Shown one piece after another: positions 16,489 through 23,848 of a stretch of 64,000 nucleotides of DNA. The position numbers and the translations under genes were made by a program. Origin of the DNA: QHXW01 sp963752965 (GTDB lineage: Bacteria > Acidobacteriota > Terriglobia > Bryobacterales > Bryobacteraceae). How positions within the stretch are numbered: position 1 is the stretch's first letter; the number at the start of each line of letters is the position of its first letter. A model generated the notes under the pieces. The model was not told where the DNA came from, searched no databases, and saw only the letters and a program-made list of their open reading frames with translations. Where the stretch lies: positions 372,001 through 436,000 of the forward strand of contig CAVWAJ010000009.1 in the NCBI GenBank assembly GCA_963752965.1, written 5' to 3'.

Positions 16489-17345
16489 CGGGTCTGGCCG
16501 CGGGGTCCGCGCTCTCTGCCGCCACCAAGCATCCGCTCGGTTTCCAGCTCTACACGATTCGCAACCTGGTTCCCGATCACGCGCGCGAAGCGCTCGAACG
16601 CGTGGCGAAAATCGGATACCGGGAGATCGAGGCGGACGGCGCCTCGAACGGACTGGTGCTGCCGCTCGCGAAGGAATTCGGGCTTGCCCCCGTGAGCGCG
16701 CATTACGCGACGCCGCTGGTGACGGGAAACTTCGCCGCATGGAAGGACGAGTACCCGCAAGGCCGGCCGGCGGGGTTCACATGGGAGAAAGCCGTGGACG
16801 AAGCCGCGAAAGCCGGGCTCCGGTTCATGGTGATTGCTTATCTCATGCCCGCCGAGCGCGGATCGATCGACGAGTTTCGCCGCTACGCCGATCTGTTCAA
16901 TCACGCGGGAGAAACCGCGCGTAAAGCCGGATTGCGCCTCTGTTATCACAATCACGCGTTCGATTTCGGGCCCAAACAGGGTTCACGGCCGATCGACGTG
17001 TTCGCAGAGCGGTTCGACCCCAAGCTGGTGGGCTTCGAAATGGATGTTTTCTGGGTGAGCGTGGCGGGCGGGGATCCGGTCGCGCTGCTGGGAAAGTGGA
17101 AGGGGCGCGTGCCGCTTCTCCACTTGAAAGACAAAGCGCCGGGGCTCAAGACGCACTTCTCGGAAGATCTCGCGCCCAACGCTTTCCGCGAAGTCGGACT
17201 CGGTGTGCTGGACTTCTCCAAGATTCTGCCGGCCGCGCGCGCCGCGGGCGTCGAGCATTACTTCGTCGAGCAGGACGAAGTAGCGGAAGACCCCGTGGAG
17301 AGCTTGGCGTATAGCTTTCACACGTTGGGGAATTTGGGACTCTAA
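16443..17345 (+). CDS. Exported sugar phosphate isomerase/epimerase-like protein
   Basis: A 300-residue AP-endonuclease-2-type TIM barrel (xylose isomerase-like). The N terminus reads NRLTRRAAGKTILTGLAAG, a likely twin-arginine signal, so the enzyme probably acts outside the cytoplasm. Barrel landmarks are GFQLYTIR near residue 33, the metal-site segments LCYHNHAFDF and VGFEMDVFWVSVAGGD, and VPLLHLKDK. The GTG start lacks a Shine-Dalgarno site but follows TATAAT by 6 bases. It overlaps the previous gene by 46 bases in another frame. The substrate is unknown. Confidence 0.85.
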   Translation: MLNRLTRRAAGKTILTGLAAGSALSAATKHPLGFQLYTIRNLVPDHAREALERVAKIGYREIEADGASNGLVLPLAKEFGLAPVSAHYATPLVTGNFAAWKDEYPQGRPAGFTWEKAVDEAAKAGLRFMVIAYLMPAERGSIDEFRRYADLFNHAGETARKAGLRLCYHNHAFDFGPKQGSRPIDVFAERFDPKLVGFEMDVFWVSVAGGDPVALLGKWKGRVPLLHLKDKAPGLKTHFSEDLAPNAFREVGLGVLDFSKILPAARAAGVEHYFVEQDEVAEDPVESLAYSFHTLGNLGL

Positions 17346-17425
17346 GGTTAACTACCCAATTCGAGGGGGCTTTGATCAGATTCTCAACACAACTTGGTTG
17401 AAAGAGCGCTAGAACGTGGACGCCC

Positions 17426-17521
17426 TCACCTGGGATTCTCTTTGTCTGACCCTTCCTCAGCAGATTGCCGAGAGAGGCGCTTAAGACGGTCTTTCAGTTT
17501 TTCGCGATGATAGAGCACACC
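17426..17521 (-). pseudogene. 3' part of a small gene split by an IS3 element
   Basis: This minus-strand segment encodes the C-terminal continuation (CTC TAT CAT CGC GAA..., LYHREKLKDRLKRL...) of the gene whose 5' part is at 18917-19226. Joining the two after removal of the element and one 4-bp CACC copy gives one frame of 402 bases (133 residues plus stop). Confidence 0.8.
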
Positions 17522-17587
17522 TGACCTGCCCTCGATAATCTCTGCCAGTCATAATTGAGAAGCTCCAGCGAGGAAAGGAGCTTCGAG

Positions 17588-17863
17588 ATGAAGAAGGGCA
17601 AGCACCCAGAAGAACAGATCATCGGCGTGCTGAAGCAGGTGGAGGCAGGCCGGACGGTGAAGGAGGTCGCCCGGGAGTTGGGCGTCAGCGAGGCGACGAT
17701 CTACACCTGGAAGAGCAAGTACGGTGGCATGGAAGTCAGCGAAGCGCGGCGACTAAAGGAACTGGAAGATGAGAACCGCCGGCTGAAGCACATGGTCGCA
17801 GACCTCAGCCTCGACAAAGAGGCACTGAAGGCGGTGATCCGAAAAAACGGCTGGAGCTTGTAG
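17588..17863 (+). CDS. IS3-family transposase OrfA
   Basis: A 91-residue DNA-binding protein with a helix-turn-helix (VKEVARELGVSEATIYTWKSKYGG) and a C-terminal leucine-zipper helix (RRLKELEDENRRLKHMVADL). It binds the element's ends. The ATG at 17588 is preceded by AAAGGAGCTTCGAG. Alone it regulates transposition; fused to OrfB by -1 frameshifting it gives the active transposase. Confidence 0.93.
   Translation: MKKGKHPEEQIIGVLKQVEAGRTVKEVARELGVSEATIYTWKSKYGGMEVSEARRLKELEDENRRLKHMVADLSLDKEALKAVIRKNGWSL
17842..17848 (+). promoter_or_regulatory. Programmed -1 frameshift site A_AAA_AAC
   Basis: In the OrfA frame the codons read CGA AAA AAC, so the heptamer A AAA AAC is correctly phased for -1 slippage. 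After the slip the frame continues RLELVGLRQDVALVMSEYEYS directly into OrfB. Confidence 0.8.
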
Positions 17864-17877
17864 GTCTGCGGCAGGAT

Positions 17878-18870
17878 GTGGCGTTGGTGATGAGCGAGTA
17901 TGAATACTCGGAGCGCCAAGCCTGCAAGCTCATGTCCATGGATCGGACCACCTACCGATATCAGCCGCGGCCGGACCACAATGCCGAGTTGCGCAGCAAA
18001 TTGATCGCCCTGGCGCGGCAGAAACCGCGCTACGGTTACCGGCGTCTGTGCGCGCTGCTGGAGCGCAGCGGATGCCAAGCCAGCGCGCAACGGGTGTACC
18101 GCATATACAGCGAAGAACATCTGGCGGTACGAAGGCTGAAACGGAAGCGGCTGGTGAGACCGGCGCCGGAAGGCACGTTGTTGCACAAGCCCAACCAGGA
18201 ATGGGCCATCGATTTCGTGTCCGATGGCTTGGCCACCGGACGAGGGCTGCGCATGCTGACCGTCGTAGACAGTTTCACGCGCGAGTGTCCAGCTGTCGAG
18301 GTCGACACAGGCTTGTCGAGTGGCCGAGTGACTCGCGTGCTGGACTGGATCATCAGCCAGCGTGGGAAGCCGGAAGTGATTCGGTGTGATAACGGGCCGG
18401 AATTCACGAGCCGACACTTTATCGTTTGGTGCGAGGAAAGGCAGATCACGCTGCTGCACATTCAACCTGGCCGACCCATGCAGAACGGTCATGTCGAGAG
18501 CTTCAACGGGCGATTCCGTGATGAGTGTCTGAATCACAACTGGTTCACGACGCTGACGGACGCAAAAGAAAAGATCGAACGGTGGCGTATGGAATACAAC
18601 GGGGAGCGGCCACACAGCAGCTTGGCGTATCGAACACCAGAGGAATTCGCCAAAGCCTGCTCTGAGCCCACCAACAGGATGGGGTTAACAACACCCATCC
18701 CGCCAGAGCCGCCCGTCGCAGGTGAGCGGTCGCAGAACGGTACTCACGGTCAAGGGTTCGCTAACGCCACGCCAAAAACCGGCGCGCCCTTGACCGCTGC
18801 GTGCCGTTCTGCATTGGAGGATGGTGCGACGGGCGGCTCCGACGGGATGGGAAAAGAGGAGTTACAGTAG
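17878..18870 (+). CDS. IS3-family transposase OrfB (rve integrase core)
   Basis: A DDE transposase domain in the -1 frame relative to OrfA. An HTH_21-like segment (KPRYGYRRLCALLERSG) is followed by the integrase core with catalytic D in EWAIDFVSDG, D in VIRCDNGPEFTS and E in NGHVESFNGRFRDECLN. A GTG at 17878 could allow separate translation, but the main product should be the OrfAB fusion. The tail after the core (from about residue 265) is Pro/Gly-rich and unusual for the family, possibly from loss of an original stop. Confidence 0.93.
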   Translation: MALVMSEYEYSERQACKLMSMDRTTYRYQPRPDHNAELRSKLIALARQKPRYGYRRLCALLERSGCQASAQRVYRIYSEEHLAVRRLKRKRLVRPAPEGTLLHKPNQEWAIDFVSDGLATGRGLRMLTVVDSFTRECPAVEVDTGLSSGRVTRVLDWIISQRGKPEVIRCDNGPEFTSRHFIVWCEERQITLLHIQPGRPMQNGHVESFNGRFRDECLNHNWFTTLTDAKEKIERWRMEYNGERPHSSLAYRTPEEFAKACSEPTNRMGLTTPIPPEPPVAGERSQNGTHGQGFANATPKTGAPLTAACRSALEDGATGGSDGMGKEELQ

Positions 18871-18916
18871 ACCGAGCGTCTCAGTTACGGTTGGTAGAGA
18901 AAATCGAGGCAGGTCA

Positions 18917-19226
18917 CACCATCCTCGAACAGCAGCTTTGGGTCTGGCCTCTTGCCTGGGATGACGGTCCCATCCGGCATTCTAAAGTAGTGGACCTCAG
19001 CAACGGTTTTCCCCATCGCGTCTCGGTAGTGTGCTGTTACGCTAGTGGCCCCTGGGTGGCGTTCTAAGACTTCTGGATAGATTGTGTTCGGGTGAGTATC
19101 GATAATAACTTCAGTAAACTCCCCAGCTTGCATGCGTTCCCAGTATCGGCCATCATTGAAGCGACGCTGCATTTCCTCTTGCGTTAACCTAGGGTGTGGG
19201 ACACTGGAAGGGCTAGGATGGCGCAT
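18917..19226 (-). pseudogene. 5' part of an interrupted small hypothetical gene
   Basis: Encodes the first 103 residues of a 133-residue protein I do not recognise (features: HPNTIYPEVLERHPGATSV, VHYFRMPDGTVIPGK). After insertion the frame runs a few codons into the IS end and stops at 18885. Its ATG (19226-19224) overlaps the ATG of the divergent neighbour (19225-19227); a start at 19172 is also possible and would leave 52 bases for promoters. Confidence 0.75.
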
Positions 19227-19320
19227 GGCTAACCTGCATGAGATCTTCGACCACGTGATGAATCTCTTAGCGAATGAAATTTCGCTTGAGGATTTCGAGG
19301 ACTGGACCGCTGAGTTGGAC
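19225..19320 (+). pseudogene. 5' part of a small gene split by a second IS3 element
   Basis: Starts MANLHEIFDHVMNLLANEIS and continues LEDFEDWTAELD before the element end. The AGGA Shine-Dalgarno is 6 bases upstream. The remainder of the gene is at 20885-21125. The pattern (acidic helix with LEDFEDW, then VHQQGDEDAQSLAYQIRGIL) resembles a small uncharacterised family seen in several bacterial groups; no function is known to me. Confidence 0.7.
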
Positions 19321-19381
19321 TGGTCCCCATTTTTGAGACAAACAGTTAAGACTCATTTTTCATTGAATGGAGAATTGAGTC

Positions 19382-19726
19382 ATGGGATTGTCACGCAGGC
19401 AGTTCACGCAGGAGTTTAAGCTGGCCGCCGTCCGGCGGCTGGAACAAGGGGTATCAATTGCCGAGGTGGCGCGCGGGCTGGAAGTGAACCCGAACGTGCT
19501 GCACCGATGGCGCCGGGAGTTCCGCCAGGGTCCGGGCAACGCATTTCCAGGTAATGGAAAACAGCGCTGGTCCGAAGGCCGGGTGGCGGAACTGGAACGG
19601 AAGGTCGGCCAGCAGGCGCTGGAAATCGATTTTTTGAAGGGGTGCTTGCAGCACATCGAGGAACAGCGGATGTTGCAGGCACTGGCTGGGAATCCGCGGT
19701 CTTCCGGAAGGTCAAAGAAGAAGTGA
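19382..19726 (+). CDS. IS3-family transposase OrfA
   Basis: A 114-residue DNA-binding protein with a helix-turn-helix in EFKLAAVRRLEQGVSIAEVA and VNPNVLHRWRREF, and a zipper-like helix VAELERKVGQQALEIDFLKG. Near its 3' end the codons TCA AAG offer an A_AAG slippage site; a -1 slip continues KEEVRASGGLTIK into OrfB. Confidence 0.92.
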   Translation: MGLSRRQFTQEFKLAAVRRLEQGVSIAEVARGLEVNPNVLHRWRREFRQGPGNAFPGNGKQRWSEGRVAELERKVGQQALEIDFLKGCLQHIEEQRMLQALAGNPRSSGRSKKK

Positions 19727-20574
19727 GGGCCAGCGGCGGACTGACGATCAAGCGGATGGTGAAACTGGCCCGGGTGAGCCGGGCCAGCTACTATCGCTTC
19801 GACGAGAATGGGAAATCGGGCTCCGATTCCGATATGGATCTGCGCGACGCGATCCAGCGGGTGGCGCTGGAATGGCCCAGTTACGGACGTCGGCGCATCA
19901 CCCGCGAGTTGCATCGGCGCGGGCGGGCGGTGAACTGGAAACGTGTGTACCGGCTGATGGGTGAGGACAATCTACTCTGTGTGCGGAAGCGGAGGTTCGT
20001 CGTGACGACCGATTCCAATCATGGGCGGAAGGTCTACCCGAACCTGGCGCGGCAGATGGTGCTGACCGATGTCGATCAGCTCTGGCGCGCCGATATCACC
20101 TACATCAGGCTTCGCGAAGAGTTCGTGTTTCTGGCTGTCGTTCTGGACGCTTACTCGCGCCGCGTGATCGGCTGGGCGCTGGACCGGACGCTCGAAGATG
20201 AACTGACGCTGAGCGCACTGCGCATGGCCTTGTCACGGCGGGTAGTCGAACCGGGTCTGGTGCATCATTCCGATCGCGGCTCGCAATACGCCAGCGGCGA
20301 CTACACCGGACTTCTCAAAGAGAACGGTGTTCAGATCAGCATGTCGCGCAAGGGTAATCCGTGGGATAACGCGGCCTGCGAATCATTCATGAAAACCCTG
20401 AAATATGAGGAGGTTCACCGCAACGAATACCGGGATCTGACCGAAGCGCGGTGCGAAATCGGCACGTTTCTGGAGAAGGTCTACAACCAAAAGCGTCTTC
20501 ACTCCGCTCTCGGTTACTTGCCGCCGGCGGAGTTCGAAGACAAGCTCCGAGCGGCTGCGGGAGCGCAGGCATGA
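19642..20574 (+). CDS. IS3-family transposase OrfB (rve integrase core)
   Basis: Integrase catalytic domain with D in LWRADITYIRLREEF, D in VHHSDRGSQYASGD and E in NAACESFMKTLKYEEV, the IS3-subgroup signature. The HTH_21 segment is WPSYGRRRITRELHRRG. The frame is open from 19642 but overlaps OrfA; real translation probably enters by frameshift near 19712, so the first 20 or so residues are unlikely to be translated this way. Confidence 0.92.
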   Translation: MLAAHRGTADVAGTGWESAVFRKVKEEVRASGGLTIKRMVKLARVSRASYYRFDENGKSGSDSDMDLRDAIQRVALEWPSYGRRRITRELHRRGRAVNWKRVYRLMGEDNLLCVRKRRFVVTTDSNHGRKVYPNLARQMVLTDVDQLWRADITYIRLREEFVFLAVVLDAYSRRVIGWALDRTLEDELTLSALRMALSRRVVEPGLVHHSDRGSQYASGDYTGLLKENGVQISMSRKGNPWDNAACESFMKTLKYEEVHRNEYRDLTEARCEIGTFLEKVYNQKRLHSALGYLPPAEFEDKLRAAAGAQA

Positions 20575-20884
20575 AACTGACCGTGCGTTTTCTCAGGCAT
20601 GGCGGAATCTGTCGGCCGATGTGTTCCTACTTCAAAAGCCTGGACCGAAGTACCGCTTTCCGGCCGGGGTCGGCCCAGACTGTTAAGGACGCACCGGAAG
20701 TTCTACGCCCTACTCATCGTCGCGACGAGTTCCGACCGGCTATTCCTCAGCGGGGTGCTCGCCAGCAGAGCCCGCCTCCGCTTCACCGGCACGCCCATCC
20801 TAAATCCGTTCCGGGATCGGCCACAATGAATTTACAGCGAACGGTCAACAGTGTCTTAACTGTTTGTCTCAGCCCAGGGGACCA

Positions 20885-21125
20885 CCCCAAGTACTCTCTA
20901 GATGTTCACCAACAAGGGGACGAAGATGCTCAGAGCCTTGCGTACCAGATCCGAGGAATCCTGAACGCTCACGAAGACGACGAGACCGATGCGGTCCTTC
21001 GAAGGGAGTTGGCCCATGCCATTTTCCCTTTTCTGGAGTCGGAAGAGAAGCAGGTCGGCGATCCAAGCGCACTCCCATCAATGCAGTTCAACGTTGAAGA
21101 AAACCAGTCTGCCTGCGTTGGATAA
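20885..21125 (+). pseudogene. 3' part of the small gene split by the second IS3 element
   Basis: From PKYSLDVHQQGDEDAQSLAY on, the frame encodes the remaining 80 or so residues (RRELAHAIFPFLESEEK, stop at 21123-21125). It has no start of its own. It overlaps the end of the convergent gene 21088-21507 by 38 bases. Confidence 0.7.
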
Positions 21126-21507
21126 CGATCGGTATCTGCGTGACAATGTCCCCGTCAACGAGTGCCTGCACCCAGTGAATTCCTATTGTGCTGATCGCGA
21201 AGTTGAAATCGATACTCATGGTAAATCCGCCCGGACCGGCGGGATCAATTCTGGAACCGAAAACAAATCTTTGCGGAGCGCTTTGCGCTAAGAGGGCATG
21301 GGTCGGTCCAAGAATCTGCACCAGCAGCGTGTGAGGGAAATAATCTTGATTGGCGCTGAGCTGCACGAGCGTGACGAGTTGTACCGACGACGCTCCTGGA
21401 GCCAATAGGATCGCACTCATGATCCGTATTGCGCTCGGCACATCGTTTTTCTCCCATAGAACCGCTCCGCAGACCAAGACACTGGCAGATATGAGGTTTG
21501 CAGCCAT
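21088..21507 (-). CDS. Hypothetical protein with N-terminal hydrophobic segment
   Basis: A 139-residue frame I do not recognise. Residues 1-18 (MAANLISASVLVCGAVLW) could be a weak signal or membrane anchor, followed by a hydrophobic, beta-like region (LLVQILGPTHALLAQS, FTMSIDFNFAISTIGIHWV). Nothing links it to a family. The coding case rests on length and plausible composition only. Confidence 0.45.
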   Translation of the reverse strand: MAANLISASVLVCGAVLWEKNDVPSAIRIMSAILLAPGASSVQLVTLVQLSANQDYFPHTLLVQILGPTHALLAQSAPQRFVFGSRIDPAGPGGFTMSIDFNFAISTIGIHWVQALVDGDIVTQIPIVIQRRQTGFLQR

Positions 21508-21552
21508 GTTTTGGGAATTTTATCAGACGGCGGGCAGTCCCGCTTTTGATGC

Positions 21553-22968
21553 CTATCGCAGTTCCCCGATGCGGTGCAGCTTCATCAGATTGGTGGTGCC
21601 CGGACGGCCGATGGGCTGGCCGGCGACAAATACCACTGCGTCGCCCACGTGCAGGAGGCCGCGTTCAATTAACAGCCGATCCATCTGGGCCATCATTTCG
21701 TCGGTCGAGCCGACTTCGGGCGCCAGCACGGGCTGCACGCCGTAGTGAATCAATAACTGGCGCGCGACAACCTCGCTGGGCGTGATGGCGTAGATGCAGA
21801 CCGGTGGGCGGTAGCGCGAAATCAACCGTGCGCTGGAACCGCTGGAGGTGAAGACGACGATGGCCTTGGCGCGTGCGTCGCGGGCCGCGTGATAGGCCGC
21901 GTCCGCAACAATTTCGGCGGGTGGCGGCTCGTGGCTCGGCGGCAGCTCCTGAAAACCGTGCCTGTTGATGGAAGCCTCGGCTTCGGAGGCGATGCGGGCC
22001 ATGTACGCGGCGGCTTCGGCCGGGTAATTTCCGACCGAAGTTTCAGCGGAGAGCATCACGGCATCGGTGCCGTCATAGATGGCGTTGGCCACGTCGCTCA
22101 CTTCGGCGCGCGTGGGCGTGGCGTGCTCGATCATGGATTCCAGCATCTGGGTCGCTGTGATCACGAACTTCCCGCGGCGGCGTGCATGACGGATGATGGC
22201 CTTCTGGATGGGCGGCACGCGCTCGAGAGCCATCTCGACGCCCAGATCGCCGCGCGCCACCATGACGCCGTCAGCTTCGGCTAGAATCTCGTCGATGTGG
22301 TCCCACGCGTCGGGCTTTTCGATCTTGGCCACGACGCGCGCCGGCCGGCTGGCAATGCGATGCTTCAGCAGCGCCACGTCTTCGGCCGTGCGCACGAACG
22401 AAAGCGCAATCAGATCGACTCCGGCGCTCAAGGCGAACTCGATGTCAGCCAGATCCTTCTCGGTGAGTGAGGGCGCGCTGATGTTCACACCGGGCATGTT
22501 GATGCCCTTGTTGCTGCCGACCGTACCACCGGAGACGACGCCAAAGCGGACGCGCACGCCGTCGGTTTCAATGGCGCGCAGCTCGACCGCGCCATCGGCC
22601 AGCAAGACGCGGTCGCCCGGCCGGACATCGTTCGCAAAGCTGCTGTACGTCGTGGAGGCGCAGGTGCCGTTACCGATCAGACGCTCGGTCGTGATCGTGA
22701 ACTCCCCGCCGGTCGGGATCACACAGTGTTCGCTTTCACATTTGCCGAGACGAATCTTAGGACCTTGCAGATCGAGCAGCAGCGCCGCCGGCCGCCGCTG
22801 GCCTGCCGCGATGGCGCGGACGGCGGAGATCCGCACGGCGTGCTCGGACCGCGATCCATGCGAGGCGTTCAGCCGGAAGATGGAGACACCGGCGGCCATC
22901 ATGGCGCCCAAGACGGCGGGCGAATCGGTAGCCGGTCCCAGCGTGGCAACAATTTTGGTGTTTGACAT
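21553..22968 (-). CDS. pyk: Pyruvate kinase
   Basis: Catalyses phosphoenolpyruvate + ADP to pyruvate + ATP, the last step of glycolysis. About 471 residues from MSNTKIVATLGPATDS, the normal family N terminus. Active-site stretches are visible: FRLNASHG, LLDLQGPKIRLG, the Lys loop VVAKIEKPDAWDHIDEI, DGVMVARGDLGVE with the metal Glu/Asp, and TATQMLESMIEHATPTRAEVSDVANAIYDG split around residue 300. The open frame extends upstream through the divergent uppP gene, which cannot be real. An alternative ATG at 23004 would add 12 residues. Divergent from uppP with a 52-base shared upstream region. Confidence 0.95.
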   Translation of the reverse strand: MSNTKIVATLGPATDSPAVLGAMMAAGVSIFRLNASHGSRSEHAVRISAVRAIAAGQRRPAALLLDLQGPKIRLGKCESEHCVIPTGGEFTITTERLIGNGTCASTTYSSFANDVRPGDRVLLADGAVELRAIETDGVRVRFGVVSGGTVGSNKGINMPGVNISAPSLTEKDLADIEFALSAGVDLIALSFVRTAEDVALLKHRIASRPARVVAKIEKPDAWDHIDEILAEADGVMVARGDLGVEMALERVPPIQKAIIRHARRRGKFVITATQMLESMIEHATPTRAEVSDVANAIYDGTDAVMLSAETSVGNYPAEAAAYMARIASEAEASINRHGFQELPPSHEPPPAEIVADAAYHAARDARAKAIVVFTSSGSSARLISRYRPPVCIYAITPSEVVARQLLIHYGVQPVLAPEVGSTDEMMAQMDRLLIERGLLHVGDAVVFVAGQPIGRPGTTNLMKLHRIGELR

Positions 22969-23020
22969 GTCGCGTTTGGCGTTCGAGAGGTCGCGCGTTA
23001 CCATAGACCATTCTGACACT

Positions 23021-23848
23021 ATGCCTTTGTTACAAGTTGTGATTCTGGCGCTCATCCAGGGGATCGCGGAATTTCTTCCGATCAGCAGTAGCGCGCATCT
23101 GATCATTGCGCCCTGGCTGCTGGGCTGGCACGATCCCGGCCTCACGTTCGATGTCGCATTGCACGTGGGCACGCTCGTCGCGGTGGTTGCCTACTTCTTC
23201 CGATCCTGGGTGCAGATTATCTTGCACGGGTTTGGCGTTCAGTATGGAAATGATGAGATGCTGCGGCAGAATCCGCGCCTGCTTTGGCTGCTGGTGATCG
23301 GGACCATTCCAGGTGGCGTCGCGGGATTCCTGCTTGAGAAGCAGGCGGAAAGCACGTTTCGCAGTCCGTTTCTGATCGGCGCCATGATGATCCTTATAGG
23401 AGTGGTCATGTGGATGGCTGAACGAATGGGTTCGCGGCAGAGAAACCTCGGCGCGGTGACGGTCGCGGATTCGCTAACCATCGGCACGGCGCAGGCTCTG
23501 GCGCTGATTCCGGGGGTTTCGCGCAGTGGCATCACAATTACCGCGGGTTTATTTCGTAACTTAGATCGCGTTGCTGCGGCTCGGTTTTCGTTCCTTCTGG
23601 CCACCCCCATCATTGCGGGCGCGGCCGTGAAGAAGCTATATGATGTGATTAAGCACGGCGGCATTCCGGTGGACATGCATACGCCGTTTGCCCTGGGAAT
23701 TGTGGTAAGCGGGCTGTCCGGCCTGGCGGTGATTGCCTTGTTCCTCCAATTTTTGCAGCGCCGGGGATTATATTTCTTCATTTACTACCGCTTGATTTTT
23801 GGCATAATAGTAATTGCTCTGGCTATCGCCCGCCCGCCAGCGGGATGA
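23021..23848 (+). CDS. uppP: Undecaprenyl-diphosphatase
   Basis: A BacA-type integral membrane phosphatase that recycles undecaprenyl pyrophosphate to the monophosphate carrier for cell-wall synthesis. 275 residues with the signature EFLPISSSAHL at about 17-27 and the second catalytic motif PGVSRSGITI near 165-174, plus about seven hydrophobic helices. The ATG at 23021 matches the family N terminus (MPLLQVVILALIQGIAEF). Its stop overlaps the ftsK start by 4 bases (ATGA), so the two are coupled. Confidence 0.95.
   Translation: MPLLQVVILALIQGIAEFLPISSSAHLIIAPWLLGWHDPGLTFDVALHVGTLVAVVAYFFRSWVQIILHGFGVQYGNDEMLRQNPRLLWLLVIGTIPGGVAGFLLEKQAESTFRSPFLIGAMMILIGVVMWMAERMGSRQRNLGAVTVADSLTIGTAQALALIPGVSRSGITITAGLFRNLDRVAAARFSFLLATPIIAGAAVKKLYDVIKHGGIPVDMHTPFALGIVVSGLSGLAVIALFLQFLQRRGLYFFIYYRLIFGIIVIALAIARPPAG

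Larger units (their letters stand above)
17522..18916 (+). mobile_element. IS3-family insertion sequence (IS407-like)
   Basis: A complete 1395-bp element. The left end TGACCTGCCCTCGAT and the right end, read inward as TGACCTGCCTCGAT, form terminal inverted repeats of about 24 bp with one indel. Both sides are flanked by the 4-bp duplication CACC (17518-17521 and 18917-18920), and a 4-bp duplication is typical of the IS407 group. It holds orfA, an A_AAA_AAC slippage site and orfB. The intact duplication and open frames suggest a fairly recent insertion; it disrupts a minus-strand gene. Confidence 0.93.
19321..20884 (+). mobile_element. Second IS3-family insertion sequence
   Basis: A 1564-bp element. 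Terminal inverted repeats of 32 bp begin TGGTCCCC and share TGAGACAAACAGTTAAGAC at both ends (27 of 32 positions agree). It encodes OrfA and OrfB in -1 relation. No matching target duplication is visible (GAC on the left, CCC on the right), so the junction has decayed or was rearranged. About 300 bases after OrfB are non-coding. The element interrupts the small plus-strand gene at 19225. Confidence 0.88.

Noticed and set aside
22193..23020. Long N-terminal extension of uppP in the open frame
   Set aside because: It lies opposite pyruvate kinase; UppP has normal length from the ATG at 23021.
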